A stretch of DNA of 38,236 nt from CAZCDM01 sp964497475 (GCA_964497475.1 CAZCDM010000002.1:1-38236); one strand, 5' to 3'. Shown: positions 7,399 to 20,400, counted from the stretch's first letter. The notes: generated from the letters alone by a model not told the origin. Made by a program: numbers and translations.

Positions 7399-8798
7399 TC
7401 CAGCGGGCCTCCCATCGACGTGGCATGGTGCTGCTGGTGGCGCTGCTGATTGTGGCGCTGGCGTCGGCCACGGTCGGCGCGCTGGTGTTCCGCACCTCGG
7501 CCGAGTATAAATCCGTAGCCGCCGCGCATGAAGTCGACCAGGCCACCCGCGCCGCGCGCAGCGGCATCGATGCGGCCATGGCGATGATCGCCTCGCGACC
7601 CGACGACCCGCAGTTGCTGCTGGACAACCCTGCCGCGTTCGAGCATCGGCTCGTGACTGGCGAGGGCGAGGAGGGCTGGTACTTCACGGTCTTCGCGCCG
7701 CCACGCGATGGCCAGGCCGAGCCGCGCTACGGGCTCATCGACCAGGGCGGCCTGCTGAACCTCAACGTCGCCACCGCCGAGATGCTCATCGAACTGCCCG
7801 AGATGGACGCCCAACGCGTCGACAGCCTGCTGGACTGGCGCGATCCGAACCACGATGCCCGTCCCGACGGCGCGGAAGAAGAGCACTACGCACTGCTCCG
7901 GCCGATTCCGTACCGCGCGAAAAACAATCCGATCTTCACGCTCGACGAGCTGCTGTTTGTCCGCGGCTTCGATGCGACGGTGCTTTACGGAGAGGACGCC
8001 AATCGCAACGGCCTGCTCGACGAGGCCGAGGACGACGGCGAGACGAGCTTCCCGCCCGACGACGCCAACGGCGAGCTCCGCATGGGCTTATCTGCCTGCG
8101 TCACGCCCTTCAGCTACGAGTACGATGTGGACTCATCCGGCCAGCCCCGGACCAACCTCAACACAGCCCGGTCGATCAGTGGCCAGTCGCTGCCGGCCGG
8201 GCTGGATGACTTCCGCCGCGCGATGCAGGACGAGGGCGTGACCTTCACGCACCCGGCCCAGTTGCTGGAGATGACCTGGGTCCTCCAGGCCGATCATACC
8301 GACATCAATCCGCAGTGGACGCCGGGGACGATTGTTCGTTCTGGCGTGGGTGCTGCCGAGCTGCCGGCCGTGCTGGATCGGCTGACGTGCGAGCAATCGG
8401 GCGGGCCGCGCGGGGCACTGCTGGTCGGGCGGGTGAACGTTCAGACGGCCCCGGCGAAGGTTCTTGCAGCCTTGCCCGGCATGGACGACAATTTAGCTCG
8501 ACGGATCGTTGCCGAGCGGGATTCGCTCTCGGCCGAGCAACGACAAAACATAGCCTGGCTGTTCATGCAGGGCCTGGTCGACGCCGAGACGTTCCGCGCC
8601 ATCGCGCCGATGCTGACCGCCCGCGGGCTGCAGTACCGCGTCCGGTCGGTCGGGTACTGCCCGGCCCGGGGCGTGTACCGCGTGCTCGAGGCAGTGATCG
8701 ACGCGGCCCGCGAGCGCCCCCGGCTGCTGTACCTGCGGGACATCACGCCGCTGGGGCTGCCGATTGACCCGGCCGGACAGCAGGCAGGAGAACGGTAA
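7395..8798 (+). CDS. gspK: Minor pseudopilin GspK
   Basis: The product is 467 aa, larger than the other pseudopilins as expected for K. The N-terminal segment RRG/MVLLVALLIVALAS lacks the +5 Glu, as is usual for GspK, with cleavage after Gly10. The T2SSK-type helical domain includes AARSGIDAAM, GLLNLNVATAEML, TLDELLFVRGF and a second helix-hairpin-helix-like LAALPGMDDNLARRIV. A loop DANRNGLLDEAE (residues 201-212) matches an EF-hand, in line with metal binding reported in GspK. GspK caps the pseudopilus tip. The gene overlaps gspJ by four bases and gspL by one (TAATG). Confidence 0.9.
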   Translation: MIQRASHRRGMVLLVALLIVALASATVGALVFRTSAEYKSVAAAHEVDQATRAARSGIDAAMAMIASRPDDPQLLLDNPAAFEHRLVTGEGEEGWYFTVFAPPRDGQAEPRYGLIDQGGLLNLNVATAEMLIELPEMDAQRVDSLLDWRDPNHDARPDGAEEEHYALLRPIPYRAKNNPIFTLDELLFVRGFDATVLYGEDANRNGLLDEAEDDGETSFPPDDANGELRMGLSACVTPFSYEYDVDSSGQPRTNLNTARSISGQSLPAGLDDFRRAMQDEGVTFTHPAQLLEMTWVLQADHTDINPQWTPGTIVRSGVGAAELPAVLDRLTCEQSGGPRGALLVGRVNVQTAPAKVLAALPGMDDNLARRIVAERDSLSAEQRQNIAWLFMQGLVDAETFRAIAPMLTARGLQYRVRSVGYCPARGVYRVLEAVIDAARERPRLLYLRDITPLGLPIDPAGQQAGER

Positions 8799-10381
8799 TG
8801 AAATTCCGACGACAACGCGATCCGGCCTCGTCGGCCCCGCGGAAGTTCCTGGCCGTCGACTTCGACAGCCAGGCCATTCGCGCCATCCTTGTGACGTCCA
8901 TTGCCGGCAAGGCCCGGCTGAAGTCGTGTCACACCGCGCTGCTGGGCTCGCCCGACGAACCGCCCACGCCGGAGATCATCGGCCAGGCGCTGCGGGAACT
9001 CATCGAGGCCGAAGCTCTGCCCGACGTGCCGCTGGTGATGTCCGTGCCGCGGGGCAAGGCCATCCTCAAGCCGCTGCGTCTCCCGCCCGGCACGGCTCCG
9101 GAGGAAATCGCCGCCATGGTCCAGTTCCAGGTCCAGGGCGAGATTCCCTTCCCGCCCGATGAGACGGTCCTGGATCACACCGTCGAGGGGCCGGTCGAAG
9201 ACGCCACCGGCCAGATCGGCGTGGACGTACTGGCCGCGGCCGTGCGAAGCGACGTGCTGGAGGAGTATCGCCGGATCGCCGAGGCCGCCGGTCGACGCCT
9301 CCAGCGGCTGGGCCTGCGCCCCTACGCCAACGTCCGTTGCATCGAGGCCGAGCAGGCCAACGACCCCGCCCAGACCACGGCGCTGATCTACCTCACCGCC
9401 GACGAGACGGAGATCGACGTGCTCGAGGGCGAGCACCTGGCCTTTTGTCGCTCGGCGGTGATCGATCTCACCCAGGACGACCCGGCCCGGGCCATCGTCG
9501 CCGAAGTCGAGCGGACGCTGCAAGGCTACTCCGCCCAGCACGACGGGCGCCGGCCGGACCGGCTGCTCGTGGCTGGCGATACGGGCATGGAGGCCGATGT
9601 GGTTTCCACGCTGCGGACCGGGGGCCTGGCCGTCGAGTTCTTCACGCCCGAGTTGAGTGATGGCGTCGAAGCCGAGTCGGCTTCGGGGTTCCTCTCCGCG
9701 GCGGGCTTGGCACGCGGAGCCCGCGGGCCGGGCAAGACACCCTTCGATTTTCTCTCGCCGAAAAAGCCTCCGCAACATCGCAACCCGCAGCAGGACCGCA
9801 CCGCCGCCATCGCGGCGGCCGTCATCGGTGCGGTCCTGCTGCTTGCCGTCGGCGGGTGGTGGTATCTTGGCACCCTCCGCGACGAGGTCGAGTTCCAGCT
9901 CCGTAAGAAGAAGGACCTCGCCAGGAAGGTCGAGAAGACCGAGGCCCTGATCAAGCGAGTCGATCCGATCATCGAATGGGTCGACGAGTCGGTCGGCTGG
10001 CTGGATCACCTGCGGAACCTCACGGTGATCCTGCCCGACGCGCGGGATGTGTACATCGATCAGTGGCGGACGGGCAAGGACTTCGTCCAGTTCACCGCCC
10101 GCGCGCGGGACAGCGTCGTGGTCGATCGGCTCGTCAAGGATCTCCAGGAAGCCGGCTACGCGCCCAAGACCAACAAAGATGGCCTGGAAGAAGACAACCC
10201 CTTCGGCTATGTGCGTCACACCGAGATCAGCGTCTTCGTGCCGACCGAGTGGCCCGAAGACCTCATGGTTCGTCAGCCCCCGCCGCGCCCGGCCGATGAC
10301 GATCTCGACTGGTCGCTCGACGAGGCCCGCCACGAACTCCGCCGCGCCCGCCAGCAGGAACAGCAGAGGGACGAACAATGA
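8798..10381 (+). CDS. gspL: Type II secretion platform protein GspL (PilM/PilN-like)
   Basis: The product is 527 aa. Residues 1 to about 330 form an actin-like (PilM-type) cytoplasmic domain starting FLAVDFDSQAIRA, with MSVPRGKAILKPLRLP and FQVQGEIPFPPDE typical of PilM/GspL. This part recruits the GspE ATPase. A single membrane helix lies at about 337-360, then a coiled coil rich in Lys and Glu and a PilN-like ferredoxin-fold periplasmic region to about residue 490. The last 40 residues are charged and low in complexity. The start overlaps the gspK stop by one base, and the 3' end overlaps the next gene by ATGA. The family assignment rests on domain order and operon position. Confidence 0.85.
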   Translation: MKFRRQRDPASSAPRKFLAVDFDSQAIRAILVTSIAGKARLKSCHTALLGSPDEPPTPEIIGQALRELIEAEALPDVPLVMSVPRGKAILKPLRLPPGTAPEEIAAMVQFQVQGEIPFPPDETVLDHTVEGPVEDATGQIGVDVLAAAVRSDVLEEYRRIAEAAGRRLQRLGLRPYANVRCIEAEQANDPAQTTALIYLTADETEIDVLEGEHLAFCRSAVIDLTQDDPARAIVAEVERTLQGYSAQHDGRRPDRLLVAGDTGMEADVVSTLRTGGLAVEFFTPELSDGVEAESASGFLSAAGLARGARGPGKTPFDFLSPKKPPQHRNPQQDRTAAIAAAVIGAVLLLAVGGWWYLGTLRDEVEFQLRKKKDLARKVEKTEALIKRVDPIIEWVDESVGWLDHLRNLTVILPDARDVYIDQWRTGKDFVQFTARARDSVVVDRLVKDLQEAGYAPKTNKDGLEEDNPFGYVRHTEISVFVPTEWPEDLMVRQPPPRPADDDLDWSLDEARHELRRARQQEQQRDEQ

Positions 10382-11439
10382 AGCCCGACCGCAAACTTCT
10401 GCTCCGCGTGGCCGGCGTCCTGGCGGCGCTGGTGGTGGCCTACTTCTTTGTGGACTACTTCCTGCTTGCCCCGGCCGGGGCCTACCGCGAGCGGGCCGAC
10501 CGCCTGCGTCGGGAAAATCGTCAGTGCGAGTACTTTCTTACGAAGGAGGGCACGTATCGCCGCCGGCTCAAGGACATCGCCGGGCGAACCTTCGGCACGG
10601 ATCCCCTGGCCGTTCGCGAAGCCATCCGTGTCCGCATCGACAAGATGGTCTCCGCCAGCGGCATGCGACGCGGCACGACGGCCAGTTCGCCCGTGGTCGG
10701 CCGACACAAGAAAGACAGCTACCAGGAGATCGGCTGGAAGTACGACCTCATCGGCAAGTTGCCCCAGGCCATCGACATGCTCTACCTGCTCCGCGAGGAC
10801 CCGTACCTGCATCGCATTGAAGGCCTGACCCTCACGCCCACCGGCGAGAGCAATGAGGTCAAGCTCGACTTCCGCTATATGACCCTCGTGCTGGAACCCC
10901 GCAAGGGGGAGACGCTGCCCACCGGCGACCCGGAAACCCCCAAGCCCATCGCCGAACTCGGCGAGCCGCGCAATCGATACGACCCCATCGCCCGGCGGAA
11001 CATCTTCCGGCCGTACATCCGCAAGCGGGCCGAACAACCCCTTGCCAGCCAGCCCGCCGACCCGTCCGGCGAGCCGCCCGTCGCAGATTCCGGCCAGGGC
11101 GGACGCTTCCGCGTCGTGAGCCTCAGTCGGTTCGGAACCCGGCAGGATATTTCAGTTCGAGACTCGCAGACCGGGGAGGTTCAGATGTATAATCCTGGGG
11201 ATGCCTTGGGTGGTGGCACGATCGTGATGGTCGACCAGCGCAGCATGCCCGACCCCGGCAAGCCGGAACTGCTTTCGCCCAGCCGACTGATCATTCGCAT
11301 CGGCCAGCAGTACTTCGCCGTCGAACTCGGTCAGACGCTGGACGAGAAGAACCGCCTCGCCCCGGATCAGCTGCCCGCGTCGTTCCGTCCCGCCGGCGCC
11401 CGGAACAATATTCCCTCGCCCGATGGTGCGGCAGGGTAA
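10378..11439 (+). CDS. GspM/PilO-like protein with a C-terminal GspC/PilP-like region
   Basis: The product is 353 aa. Residues 7-30 are a membrane helix, followed by a coiled coil (RERADRLRRENRQCEYFL) and a PilO/GspM-like ferredoxin-type region to about 185. From about residue 199 the chain changes character. RYDPIARRNIFRPY resembles the NxF entry into the homology region (HR) of GspC and PilP. It is followed by FRVVSLSRFG, YNPGDALGGG and IGQQYFAVELGQTL, the beta-barrel pattern of that domain. No separate gspC is present in the operon, so this gene may supply both M and C functions; this is inference from motif pattern. It overlaps gspL by four bases, and 44 nt separate it from gspD. Confidence 0.65.
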   Translation: MKPDRKLLLRVAGVLAALVVAYFFVDYFLLAPAGAYRERADRLRRENRQCEYFLTKEGTYRRRLKDIAGRTFGTDPLAVREAIRVRIDKMVSASGMRRGTTASSPVVGRHKKDSYQEIGWKYDLIGKLPQAIDMLYLLREDPYLHRIEGLTLTPTGESNEVKLDFRYMTLVLEPRKGETLPTGDPETPKPIAELGEPRNRYDPIARRNIFRPYIRKRAEQPLASQPADPSGEPPVADSGQGGRFRVVSLSRFGTRQDISVRDSQTGEVQMYNPGDALGGGTIVMVDQRSMPDPGKPELLSPSRLIIRIGQQYFAVELGQTLDEKNRLAPDQLPASFRPAGARNNIPSPDGAAG

Positions 11440-11483
11440 CGAAGACCTGGCATGTGTGCCGTAGCCAGGCAAAGGAGATTGAC

Positions 11484-14400
11484 ATGCAAGGAACGCGAAC
11501 CGTCATCTGCAGCGTGGTGCTTGTACTGGCCTCGCTCGTCCAGGCCGAGTCGGCCTCTCAGCCCGCCGCAACGCAGCCGGCCTCGGCGCCCGCGGCCCAG
11601 CCCGCCTCACAGCCGAAACCCGCGCCAACCCCGGCCGCTGCCGCTCCGGCATCCAAGCCGCAGCCCGAGCCGACCTTCGTCTTCCAGTTCGCCGGCGCGC
11701 CCTACACCGATGTCGTCCGCCGCTTCGCCCAGGCGCTCGGCAAGCCGCTCATCGGCGACCTCAACATCGAAGGCGAACTCCACTTCACCGACGAGAAGGC
11801 CTACACCGCCAGCCAAGCCCAGGATGTGCTGAACCTGCTGCTGGCCATGCGCGGCTATGTGCTGCGACCGCAAGGCCGATTCCTCCGCCTCATGCCCCTG
11901 GCCGACGTGCCCGGCGATACCCGCATCCTCCGAGGCCTCGCCGAAGCCCAGAGCGAAGACGTCTCCCCTGGTGAAATCGTCACCATGGTCCTGCCGCTGA
12001 AATTCCTCGACCCCGACGAAGCCTCCAAGAGTGTCATTCGGCTGGTCTCGCCGTTCGGTTCGATCTCGCCGCTGCCCGGCTCGCGGGCGATGGCGATCAC
12101 CGACCGGCTCGACAACATCCGGCGCATCGACGCGATGCTACAGATCATCGATACGCGCACCGTCGTCGACAAGGAACTCAAGACCGTCTCTCTCACCCAC
12201 GCCTCGGCCCAGACCGCCGCAGGGCTGGTCAACAGCATGTTTGGCGCGCAGCAGCAGGGCAACCTCGTCTACGACCCCAAGCAGAAGAAGATGGTCCCCC
12301 GGCAGGTCGACGCCCGGGAGATCGTCACCACCAGCTTCGACGACCGCACCAATGTTGTCGTCCTGCTCGGCACGCCGGAGCGGCTGGCCATGGCCGAGGA
12401 AATGCTCCGCACCCTCGACCAGGCCAAGACTCCCTCGCAGTTCGAGACGCGCATCTTCCAGCTCGGCCAGGCCCAGGCCGCCGACCTCGCCCGCACCATC
12501 GGCCAGCTCCTGCCGCCTCCGCCCAAAGGCCAGCAACCCCCGCGCCTGGCTCCCCAGGCCAACACCAACCGCCTCGTCGTCTCCGCCCCGGCCGAGCAGC
12601 TCACGCAGATCGCCTCGCTCATCGCCGAGCTGGACACCGCCTCGAAGCAGACTGAAGGCCTGAAGATTGTCGAACTCAAGCACGCCGACGCGAACCACCT
12701 CGCCCACCCGCTGCACCGCTCGCTGGCTCGCCGCGACGAGCGAGGCCGTCTGCACTACCCCGTCCACGTCCATGTCATTCCTGGCACGAACCAGTTGATC
12801 CTCACCGGCCCGCAGGCTGAACTCAACGCCGCCATGGACCTGCTCGCTCGCCTCGACACCGAAGCCGTCGCCGAAGCACGCGAGGTCCATGTCATCCAGC
12901 TCGCCTCGGGCGATGCCTACCACGTCGCCCGTTCGCTGTCTCGCATCTTCAACACCCCCGGCCAGACGGCCCGCCTCGTCGTCGAGGCCGAACGCGACAC
13001 CAACAGCCTGATGATCTCCGCCTCGCCGGACGACTGGCCCGAGATACGCAAGACCCTCGACGACCTCCAGCAGACCGCCACGGAAATCAAAACGCCCGTG
13101 ACGCGCATCGTCCCGCTCGCCCACGTCAAGGCGGGCGCTCTGGCCCGCACGCTCCAGCGGGCCGTGGCCAGCCGGCACTGGGGGCGTCGCGGTGCGGGCA
13201 CGGTACCAATCTTCATCCACGCCACGCCCGGCGATGACGCGCTTCTGATCACCGCCGCACCGAGCGAGCAGCAGCAGGTCGCCGCGCTGATCGAAACCCT
13301 CGACAAGCCAACTGAAAACATCGAGCCGATGACGATGGTCTCACTGACCAGCGCCAAGGCCGACGAACTCGCCAACCGGCTTCGCTCGCTGCTGCCCGAA
13401 GCCCACGGCCGCGATGCCACCGTCTTCATCCAGGCCGACCCCGCCACCAACACCGTCCTGCTGCGGGCCCCCCAGGCTCGCCGCCAGGCCATCACCGACC
13501 TCATCGACAAGCTCGACAAGGCCACGCTCGAAACCGCCCGCGAGACACGCATGGTCCAACTGACCAATACCTCCGCGGCCGCGCTGGCTCAGACGCTCCA
13601 GCAGCTCTACCCTCGGCCCGGCCGGGGCGTGGCGCCCATCGAAGCCGTCATCATCACCGCCGCCCCCAGCGACCAGTCGCTGCTCATCGAGGCCGCCCGC
13701 TCCCGCGTCGATGAGGTCGTCCAGCTCGCCGAGACCCTCGACGCCAAAGACAAGACCCAGCCCATCGAGGTCCGCATCTACCAGGTCGACGAAGGCTCGG
13801 CCGACGATGTCGCCCGGACGCTGGGCAACCTCTTCGCTCGACAGAATCGTCGGCGGCACTCCGTCGCAGCCGGCGAGCCCGCCCCGCGCTTCGAGTTCAA
13901 CCAGGCCACCAGCCAGGTGCTCGTCGCAGCCACGCCCGATCAGTTCGAACGCATCGATAAGCTCATGCAGAAAATCCAGTCCGCCGGCCGCTTGGCCCAG
14001 CAGACCCGCACCTTCCAGTTGCAGTACGCCCAGGCCGACGAACTCGTCCGCCTGCTGCAGACCGTCCTGCCCGACCAGACCACCGGGCGCCGGCGAGGCC
14101 GACAGGGCAATGCCCTTCGCGTAGCGGCCATGCCCACGGCCAATGCCGTCGTCGTCCAGGCCCAGCCGGATAAGCTCGCCCTCGCCGAGCAGATCATCAC
14201 CACCTTCGACACCAAGGCCGCCAGCGAGCGGACCACCATCCGCGTGGTCCAGCTGAAAAAGGCCCAGGCCGAAACCCTCGCCCGATCCGTCGGGCAGACG
14301 CTCGAAACGCGCGGGGCCGATGGCGTGGCCGTCACCGCCGAGACCAACTCCAACAGCGTGCTCGTCCGAGGCCCGGCCGAGCGCGTCGACGAGGTCCTGG

Positions 14401-17400
14401 CGATGATCCGCAAGCTCGACGCCGACAGCACCTCCGAGGATGTGCAGGTTTATGTCTACCCGCTGAAGAACGCCAACGCCAAGCAGCTCGCGGGCAATCT
14501 CGAGCAGATGTTCCGCGCCCTGCTTCGCCAGCTCGGCCGGCGCGGCGAGAGCGTTTTCTCCGTCGCCGCCAACGACCGCACCAACAGCCTGCTCATCGCC
14601 ACCAAGCCCGCCTCCTATGCCATGGTCGAGAAGATGCTCCGCGACCTCGATCAGACCGACCAGGCCGCCCGCGATGTCGAGTACATCGTCCTCCGCAGTG
14701 CCGATGTCTCCGAGGTCAGCCGGCAGCTGTATGACATGTTCCGCGATCGGCCCTGGAACGATCGGCCGGTCGTTCAGATGGACCGCGAGTCCAACGCCCT
14801 GACGCTCATCGGCACGGAGACCGACCTGGCCACGATGGCCAAGGTCGTCACCAAGCTCGACACCGCCGCCGCCCGGGCCGCCGTTCGCGTCCGCGTCGTG
14901 CCGCTTGATGACGTCGACGCCAAGAAGATGGCCGAGATGATCCGCCGGCTCTACGCGCAGATGACCGACAGCCCCATCGTCGTCGCCGAGAACCTCACCG
15001 CCGCTCAGACCCAGCCGGCCACCCAGCCGACGGCCCAGCCGGCGATTACCATCGCCTACGACACCACCGCCAACACGCTGCTGCTGTCCGGCCCGAAGCG
15101 TGACCTCGACGAAATCGAATCGCTCGTCTCGCAGCTGTCGTGGGGTACGAACATCGCCGAGGCCGAGTACCGCGTATTCACCGTCGCCAAGGCCAGTCCC
15201 GTCGAGGTCGCCCGCACGCTCGATGAACTCTTCAACCCGCAGGACGGCAATCGTCGCCGCCGGGCCGAGCCCAACATCGTCGCCGTGCCCGAGACGCGCA
15301 CTCGCAGCGTCATCGTCAAGGCCAAGCCCACCGACTTCGCCGCCATCGAACCGCTCATCGCGAAGATCGATTCCGCCGGCGGTGACGAGACCTACTTTGT
15401 AAAGGTCTACGCGCTGAGCAACGCCCGTGCCCCCCAGGCCGCCGCCGCACTGCAGCAAACCTTCCTTGCCGAGCCCGGCCGTCACGGCCGGGGCCAGGCC
15501 GACACGCCCACCGTCCGCATCAGCCCCGAACCCAGCAGCAACACGCTGGTCGTCCGGGCCGACAAGGCCGACCACGCCAAGATCGCAGACCTCATCAAGG
15601 AGATCGACATCTCCAGCGTCGCCGAGCTGCCCGTGCGGATGATTCCGCTCCGCCATGCCGACCCGGCCCCGCTCGCGGCCATGCTCAACCGCCTCTACGC
15701 GCCGCGGAACCGGCGGCAGGGCAGCGAGGTCCGCATCGAAGCCGACGCCGACGCCCGCACGCTCATGATCCGTGCCGACGATGAATCCTTCGAGAAGATC
15801 CGCAAGCTCGCGACCACGCTCGACGCCAGCAGTACCGTCGGCCAGGCCAACCAGACGCTGCTGCGTCTCGAGCACGCCCAGGCCGACACCGTCGCTGCCT
15901 CGCTCCAGCAGGCGTTCCTGCCCCGGCGGGGCCAGCGCATCACCGCCGAGGACCTCGTGACCGTCGTGGCCGAGCCGGCCAGCAACAGTCTCATCGTCAC
16001 GGCCAACGAGCCGAACCTCAAGAAGGTCCGCGCCCTGGTCGACCAGCTCGACACCGAAGAGGCCGGCACCGTGAAGACCGAGTTCTTCCTGCTGACCAAC
16101 GCCCAGGCGACGGACCTGGCCGCCGTGCTTCAGCGAGTTACCGGCGCGACCGGTCGCCGAGGTCGCGGCCAGGCCGGGCCCGAGCTGCGCATCTCCGCCG
16201 AGCCGGCCAGCAATGCCCTGGTTCTTTCCGGCCCGGCCAGCCAGGTCTCCGAAATGATGCAGATGGCCATCCAGCTCGACCAGGCCGCCCAGGCCACTAC
16301 GCCCGGCGTCTACATCATCCCGCTGGACAGCGGCGACGCCGAGTCGATGGTCGCCATGATCCGCGACCTGCACAACCAGCAGCGGGCCGCGGCCCGGCGG
16401 ACGAAGAACGACGTCGAGCCCCTGGCCGTCTCGGCCGACGCCCGGGCCAATGCGATCGTCCTGGCCTCCAGCAAAGACATGTACGAGCAGGTCCAGCAGT
16501 GGGTCCGCCATCTGGAACAGATGAAGCCCCGCCGCGGCGAGGTCCGCGTGATTCCGCTCGAGCATGCCGACCCGGCCGAGGTCCAAAAGGCCATCGATCA
16601 GCTCAACGGCCAGGCTGCCCCGGCCGCCCGGCCAGGCCGACGCGCCCAGGCAGGCAGCTCTCCGTTCGAGGTGACCGTCCTGCCCAGGCAGCAGGCGATC
16701 ATGGTCACCGGCAGCGACGCCGACTTCCAGGCCATCCAGAAGCTCATCGAAACCCTCGAAGCCTCGGCCCGCAAGACCCAGCGCACCAGCCGCATTATCG
16801 TACTCAAGCACGCCAACCCCCAGCGGGTCGTCCAGGCGCTGGCGCCGGTGCTGCGAACCACCCGCTACAGCCAGGGCCAGCAGCCGCCGAGCATCTCCGC
16901 GATGGCCGATTCCAACGCCGTTGTCGTCGCAGCCACCAAGGAGCAGATGGACGAAGTCGGCAAGCTAATCCAGCAGCTCGACTCGCCCGAGGTCGCCCAG
17001 GACCTGACCTTCCGCGTGTTCACCCTGACCAACGCCCAGCCGACGAAAATCGTCCCCACCCTCCAGCGGATGCTGCGGCAGCTCCAGCGGGCCCATCCTG
17101 GTACGCAGATCGACGTCCAGGCCGACGAGCGAACCCGCGCGCTGATCATCACCGCCAAGGAAGGCCTCTTCGATCAGATTGCCCGGCTGGTCGAGACGCT
17201 GGACAAGGCCCCCGCCTACGCCCAGGCCGACGTGCTCATCATCCCGCTCCGCCGGGCCGACGCGACGCAACTGGCCCGCGTGCTGCAGGACATGCTCCGC
17301 CCGGACGGCAATCAGATCACCGCCGAGGCCCGCGCCCTCCAGGAGCAGGTCCGCCTGCTGCAGGTTCGCAGCACGATGAAGGAAACCCTCCCGCCGCTGG

Positions 17401-20400
17401 ACTTGACCAAGCCAATCAAGATCGACGCCGACCCCGCCCGTCCCCAGGGAACCAACTCGCTGATTCTCTCGTCCACGCCAAAGAACCTCGACGCCCTGGC
17501 CGCCATCGTCGACGTGCTCGACACCGTGCCCCTCACCGCCGGTGTGAAGGTCAAGCTCATCCATCTGACCAATGCCGACGCCGTCAGCGTGCGGGACATC
17601 CTGCGGGATGTCTTCGCCCAGGGCCGGCGCCTGGCCGGCCAGCCGGGCCAGAGCACCGCCGGCCGGGCCGAGCCGGAATCGACGACCGGCAAGGCGCTGG
17701 TCAAGACGCTGAACATCTCGGCCGACACGCGCACCAACAGCCTGATCCTCTCCGGCGAGGAGGACGTCCTGGCCCTGGCCGACCTGCTGGTCAAAGACCT
17801 CGACCGCGAGAAGGGCAAGGTCGTCACCGAGATTCGCCTCTTCCGGCTGGACCATGCCGACGCAACGCGGCTGGCTCCGACGTTGCAGGCCGTCTTCGCC
17901 GAGCGGGGCCGGAACCCCGCCGCCGAGGGCGTCCAGACGCAGGTCACCCGGCTGCGGACGCATCTGGCCGGTAAGGATGGCAAGGCCGACCTCCAGGAGA
18001 GCGATTTTCCGAAACTGCACCCGGCCTTGTCGATCCGCGCCGAGGGCGGGACGAATATGCTCGTCGTCGCCGCCCGCAGCGACGTCATGCCCCTGATCGC
18101 CGACGTCGTCAAGAGCATGGACATCCCCGGGGCCGGCTCGATGAACCAGGTGCGGATCTTCCCGCTGGTCCATGCCGACGCGACCCGGCTGGACGGCGTG
18201 ATCCGCTCGCTCTACACCGGCCCCAATGCCAAGCTCGTCCGCGACGAAGATCGACCCACCGTCGCCGTCGACACCCGCACCAACTCGTTGATCGTCTCGG
18301 CCAGCGAGAAAACGTTCTCGATGCTGACGACGCTGCTCGGCCGGCTCGATGCCAAAACCCCCGTTGAGCTGCGCGACCTCCGCCTCCTGCCGCTGGAAAA
18401 CGCCGAGGCCCTCACCGTCGCTTCGATCCTCCAGCGGATGATGGACGCCCGCGTGCAGCGCCAGCAGTCGCTCGGCCTGAAAGACGCCGAAGCCCTGCGG
18501 ACGGTCATCCTCGCCGATGCACGATCGAACAGCCTGATCGTCGGCGGCTCGACTGAGAGTTTTCAGATCGTCCGCGACCTCGCGACGAAGCTGGATACAG
18601 CCAGCCCGGCCCTGGCCGGTCAGGTCCAGGTCCTGCCGCTGGAGGAGGGCAACGCGGCGACCATTGCGACAACGCTGAGCCGACTCTTCGCCCAGCGGTA
18701 CCAGGCGGCCCGCACGGCCGAGATCAAGCGGCAGCGCCCCGTGATCCTGCCCGACCTGCGGACCAACAGCCTGCTCGTGGCGGCCACGGCCGATGACTCG
18801 AAGATCCTCAAGAGTCTCCTGCAGCGCCTCGACGTCAAGCTGACCGACCCGGCGGTGCAGCTGACGGTCATCCCGCTGGAATACAATGATGCCGGCGTGA
18901 TCGGCCCGGAAATCGGCCGGCTGTTCGCCGCCCGCCTGCGGAGCATGACCCCCGCCGACCAGACACCCAGTCCGCAGGATCGCGTGGACGTGGCCATCGA
19001 CTCGCTGAGCAATTCGCTGATCGTCTCGGCCAGCAAGGAGAACCTCGGGCTCATTCGCGAGCTGCTGGCCAAGGTCGATGTTGCCCCGGCCGACGAGACC
19101 GGCGTGGTGCGGATGTATCCGCTCAAGCACGCCGACGCCCAGCGCGTCGCGACGATGCTGCGAGGCCTGCTCGACCAGGGGCTCTACAAGCCCGGGCTGG
19201 TCGGCTCGGCCAACCAGGCCGCCACCATCAAGGCCCGCGAGAAGGTCTCCCTGGCCGTCGACGCCCGCATGAATGTGCTGATCGTCTCAGCCAGCCGAGA
19301 GAACTTCTCGATCCTCGAACAGATCATCGCCAAGGTCGACTCCGACGAGAGCTTCGGCTTGCTGGGCGATATCCAGGTCTTCCCGCTGAAGCATGCCGAC
19401 GCAGCCCGCCTGGCGCCGACGCTGCAGGCTTTCTTCCGCCAGAAGCGGGCCGCCGAGGAGTCCACTGGCTCGACCGGCCGATCGCTGCCGGTGGTCGTCC
19501 TTCCCGACAGCCGGACCAACGCGCTGCTCGTGGCCGGCAGCCGGGAGAGCTTCGCAGCCGTGAAGAACATCATCGCCCGGCTGGACACGGACGACTCGGC
19601 TCCGGCGACGGACTTCCGCGTTTTCGAGCTCAAACACGCCACCGCCCAGCGGCTCCAGGGCACGCTGCAGAAGCTCTTCGACGACCGCACCGTCCGAGGC
19701 CAGGGCAAGGACAAGGTCTCGATCCTCGCCGACCCGCGGAGCAATACGCTCATCGTCGGGGCCACGCCGGACGAGATGGAACTCGTCGCGTCGATGGTCC
19801 ATCGCCTCGATAAGCCCAGTGACGACGATCGCCAGCTCGTGAAGATCTACCCCCTGGCCAAGGCCGACGCCGTCCAGGCCCTCGACACCCTCAAGAGCCT
19901 CTACCGCTCCGGCGGTGGCGACCCCAACGACCTTTCGCTGACGGCGGACGAGCGCATCAATGCGATCATCGTCTCGGCCGGCGTGGAAGATCAAAAACGC
20001 ATCGCCCAGCTCGTCGATCAGCTCGACCGCGACAAGGTCACTCGCGTCACGGAAATCCGCGTCTTCCCGCTGGACAATGCCGACGCCGAGGAACTCGCCG
20101 CGCTGCTGATGGACGTGCTGACCGAAAAGCCCAAGGCGCTGACCAAGGTCAGCCCCAACCGTCAGACGCTGCTGCAGTTCATTCGCCGCACGCCGGCGGG
20201 CAAGAATCTCATCACATCGGCCCTGCAGGAGGGCGTGCTGATCACGCCCGACAAACGGACCAATGCACTGGTCGTCTCGGCCCCGCTGGACAACATGCCG
20301 CTGCTGTCGAGCATGATCTCCTCGCTCGACTCGGCCAGCCCGCGGGCGGCGGAAATTCGCGTCTTTGCTTTGCAGAATGCCGACGCGGCACGGATGGCGG

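Noticed and set aside
13341..16811. A 1156-codon open frame on the minus strand opposite gspD, and similar ones at 16965-19130 and 19287-21800
   Set aside because: These are mirror frames of a GC-rich, codon-biased gene. They have no recognisable motifs, while the plus strand encodes clear secretin repeats.
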